A program made the position numbers and the translations under genes. 13,880 bases of DNA, from the NCBI GenBank assembly GCA_003444795.1, contig DLWR01000162.1, forward strand, positions 2,450-16,329, written 5' to 3'. This document shows positions 12,871 through 13,880 of the stretch, one piece after another. Source of the stretch: Cryomorphaceae bacterium (GTDB taxonomy: Bacteria > Bacteroidota > Bacteroidia > Flavobacteriales > Schleiferiaceae). How positions within the stretch are numbered: the stretch's first letter is position 1; every line of letters starts with the position of its first letter. The notes under the pieces are model-generated. The model saw only the letters and a list, made by a program, of their open reading frames with translations. It did not search any database and was not told the origin of the DNA.

Positions 12871-13880
12871 TTATCGCTCCAAAACGATGCGTCGTACGCT
12901 GCGTCCCGAAGTTGTCTGTACCTCGACTAGGTAGACACCGGCAGGCGTCTTGCTGAGGTCGAAGGTTTCGCGAACTGTACCTGCATCGGCATGGCGGCTC
13001 AACTGAGCGACAACCGCACCGGTGAGGGTGACAATTCGGAATTCTACGTCTTCGGCATCCAAGTGGCTAAACTCTACGGTGAATTGACCAGCCGTGGGGT
13101 TAGGGAATAGACGCAAAGATGTCAAATTCAGATCGTCCAATCCGACCGTGAAGTAAACGGTATCGGCAACAATTCCACATGCATTAGCCGCTACCGCTAC
13201 TGCAAATGCAGGGCCGTTGCTGCTGAACGCTTGCGTTACCGCATCGCCACCTTGGATAGCACCGTTGGAGAATGCCCAACCTACCGTGTCTTGACCGCTG
13301 GCATTCGCCGTGAACGAAATCGTCACAGGGTTCATGCTGATGACAGTGAAGTTCGGGTTCAAGGTGGGCAATGGTCCGCTCGCTGTCGTGAAGGTCACCG
13401 CAGTGCTCCATCCAGAAGTCGTGCCGTTACACATGTCCTGTACGATGACATCATAAGAGGTACCTGGAGTCAAACCGGTCAAGTTCACGGTGCCAGAAGC
13501 AGCTGCACTTACCGTAGTGCCTTGACCTTGAGTGAAGCCAGCAGGGCCATATTCAACCGTTGAACCCGTAGCTTGGCTACCTGAGCTCCAAGAAACCGTA
13601 GCCGTGGTACATGCAGGAGCCGTTGCGGTCACACCGGAAGGAACGCCACATGCGGAACACTGCGCCACAAAGGTGTTGAATACTTGGAAGGCCATGAGGC
13701 TTGCGCCCGCAGTGTGCGTTGAGACTGTGTCCCCAAAAGGACCAACCAAGTCAAAGCCCACTTCCGTAGACCAAGAGCCCGGATTCGTCACAATTACCCT
13801 GGCAGAATCACCTGCGCATAAGTTGGCCGTTTCCGTATAACTCGAACCGGTAGTAAATGGCGTACCGAAGGCGAAGATGG
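12871..13880 (-). CDS. T9SS-secreted surface protein, C-terminal part (5' end outside window)
   Basis: The frame is open from the right edge to a TAA at 12871, about 336 codons, with no natural start in the window; the first in-frame start-like codon is an internal GTG at 13791. The last 81 residues (about 12874-13116), LRLFPNPTAGQF to VRRIVLER, are a type A T9SS C-terminal sorting domain, so the protein should cross the outer membrane by type IX secretion. Before it is a fibronectin type III-like domain (about 13360-13670) with GLTPGTSYDVIVQDMC. The upstream part is Gly/Thr/Ser-rich and of unclear type. Between the two is a stretch resembling a PKD-like or other Ig-fold domain (NPVTISFTANASG). 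The passenger function lies outside the window. A strong terminator follows the gene. Confidence 0.88.
   Translation of the reverse strand, partial: IFAFGTPFTTGSSYTETANLCAGDSARVIVTNPGSWSTEVGFDLVGPFGDTVSTHTAGASLMAFQVFNTFVAQCSACGVPSGVTATAPACTTATVSWSSGSQATGSTVEYGPAGFTQGQGTTVSAAASGTVNLTGLTPGTSYDVIVQDMCNGTTSGWSTAVTFTTASGPLPTLNPNFTVISMNPVTISFTANASGQDTVGWAFSNGAIQGGDAVTQAFSSNGPAFAVAVAANACGIVADTVYFTVGLDDLNLTSLRLFPNPTAGQFTVEFSHLDAEDVEFRIVTLTGAVVAQLSRHADAGTVRETFDLSKTPAGVYLVEVQTTSGRSVRRIVLER

Noticed and set aside
1..13880. Defence system, prophage, insertion sequence, CRISPR array, tRNA or rRNA
   Set aside because: No transposase, integrase, restriction, toxin or Cas motifs, no spaced direct repeats and no RNA gene signature were seen; nearly all bases belong to housekeeping or envelope genes.

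Overview
The window comes from a member of the Bacteroidota, most likely a flavobacterium-like lineage with roughly balanced GC. Four things support this: a DUF4270 lipoprotein, a surface protein with a type IX secretion (T9SS type A) C-terminal sorting domain, upstream regions without Shine-Dalgarno sequences, and several matches to the Bacteroidota -7 promoter element TAnnTTTG placed close to start codons. The genus cannot be read from the sequence.

Layout, left to right. (1) Positions 1-1439, minus strand: a Tat-signal Gfo/Idh/MocA oxidoreductase whose last few codons run off the left edge. (2) Positions 1615-5602, minus strand: a tight three-gene operon transcribed leftward. Its order is a short GT5 'glycogen synthase-like' protein, a DUF4270 lipoprotein, then glmS. 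(3) A 71-bp divergent spacer, then the plus-strand run panC, panD, a flippase-like membrane protein (UPF0104 type) and radA (5674-9360). The last three genes are packed or overlapping, and panD also has its own promoter. (4) A 111-bp convergent spacer (9361-9471) rich in 8-bp-period repeats and inverted repeats. (5) Positions 9472-12136, minus strand: a membrane-anchored coiled-coil protein, exonuclease III (xth-like) and an OmpA-family lipoprotein, with a promoter for the last one inside the end of xth. (6) Divergent to that group and only 23 bp away, comF (12160-12798, plus strand). (7) A strong hairpin terminator, and the 3' part of a large minus-strand T9SS surface protein that enters from the right edge.

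Most of the window is housekeeping. panC and panD make pantothenate. glmS makes glucosamine-6-phosphate for the envelope. radA, xth and comF serve recombination, repair and DNA uptake. The envelope theme (DUF4270 lipoprotein, OmpA lipoprotein, flippase, T9SS protein) fits a Gram-negative Bacteroidota cell. I saw no defence system, prophage, insertion sequence, CRISPR array or RNA gene.

The points most worth a second look are the GT5-like protein, which lacks its C-terminal half and the KTGG-type motif; the promoters that predict leaderless or nearly leaderless mRNAs for the GT5-like gene, panC and panD; the octamer-periodic repeats downstream of ompA and glmS; and the divergent comF start codon that sits inside a neighbouring promoter element.
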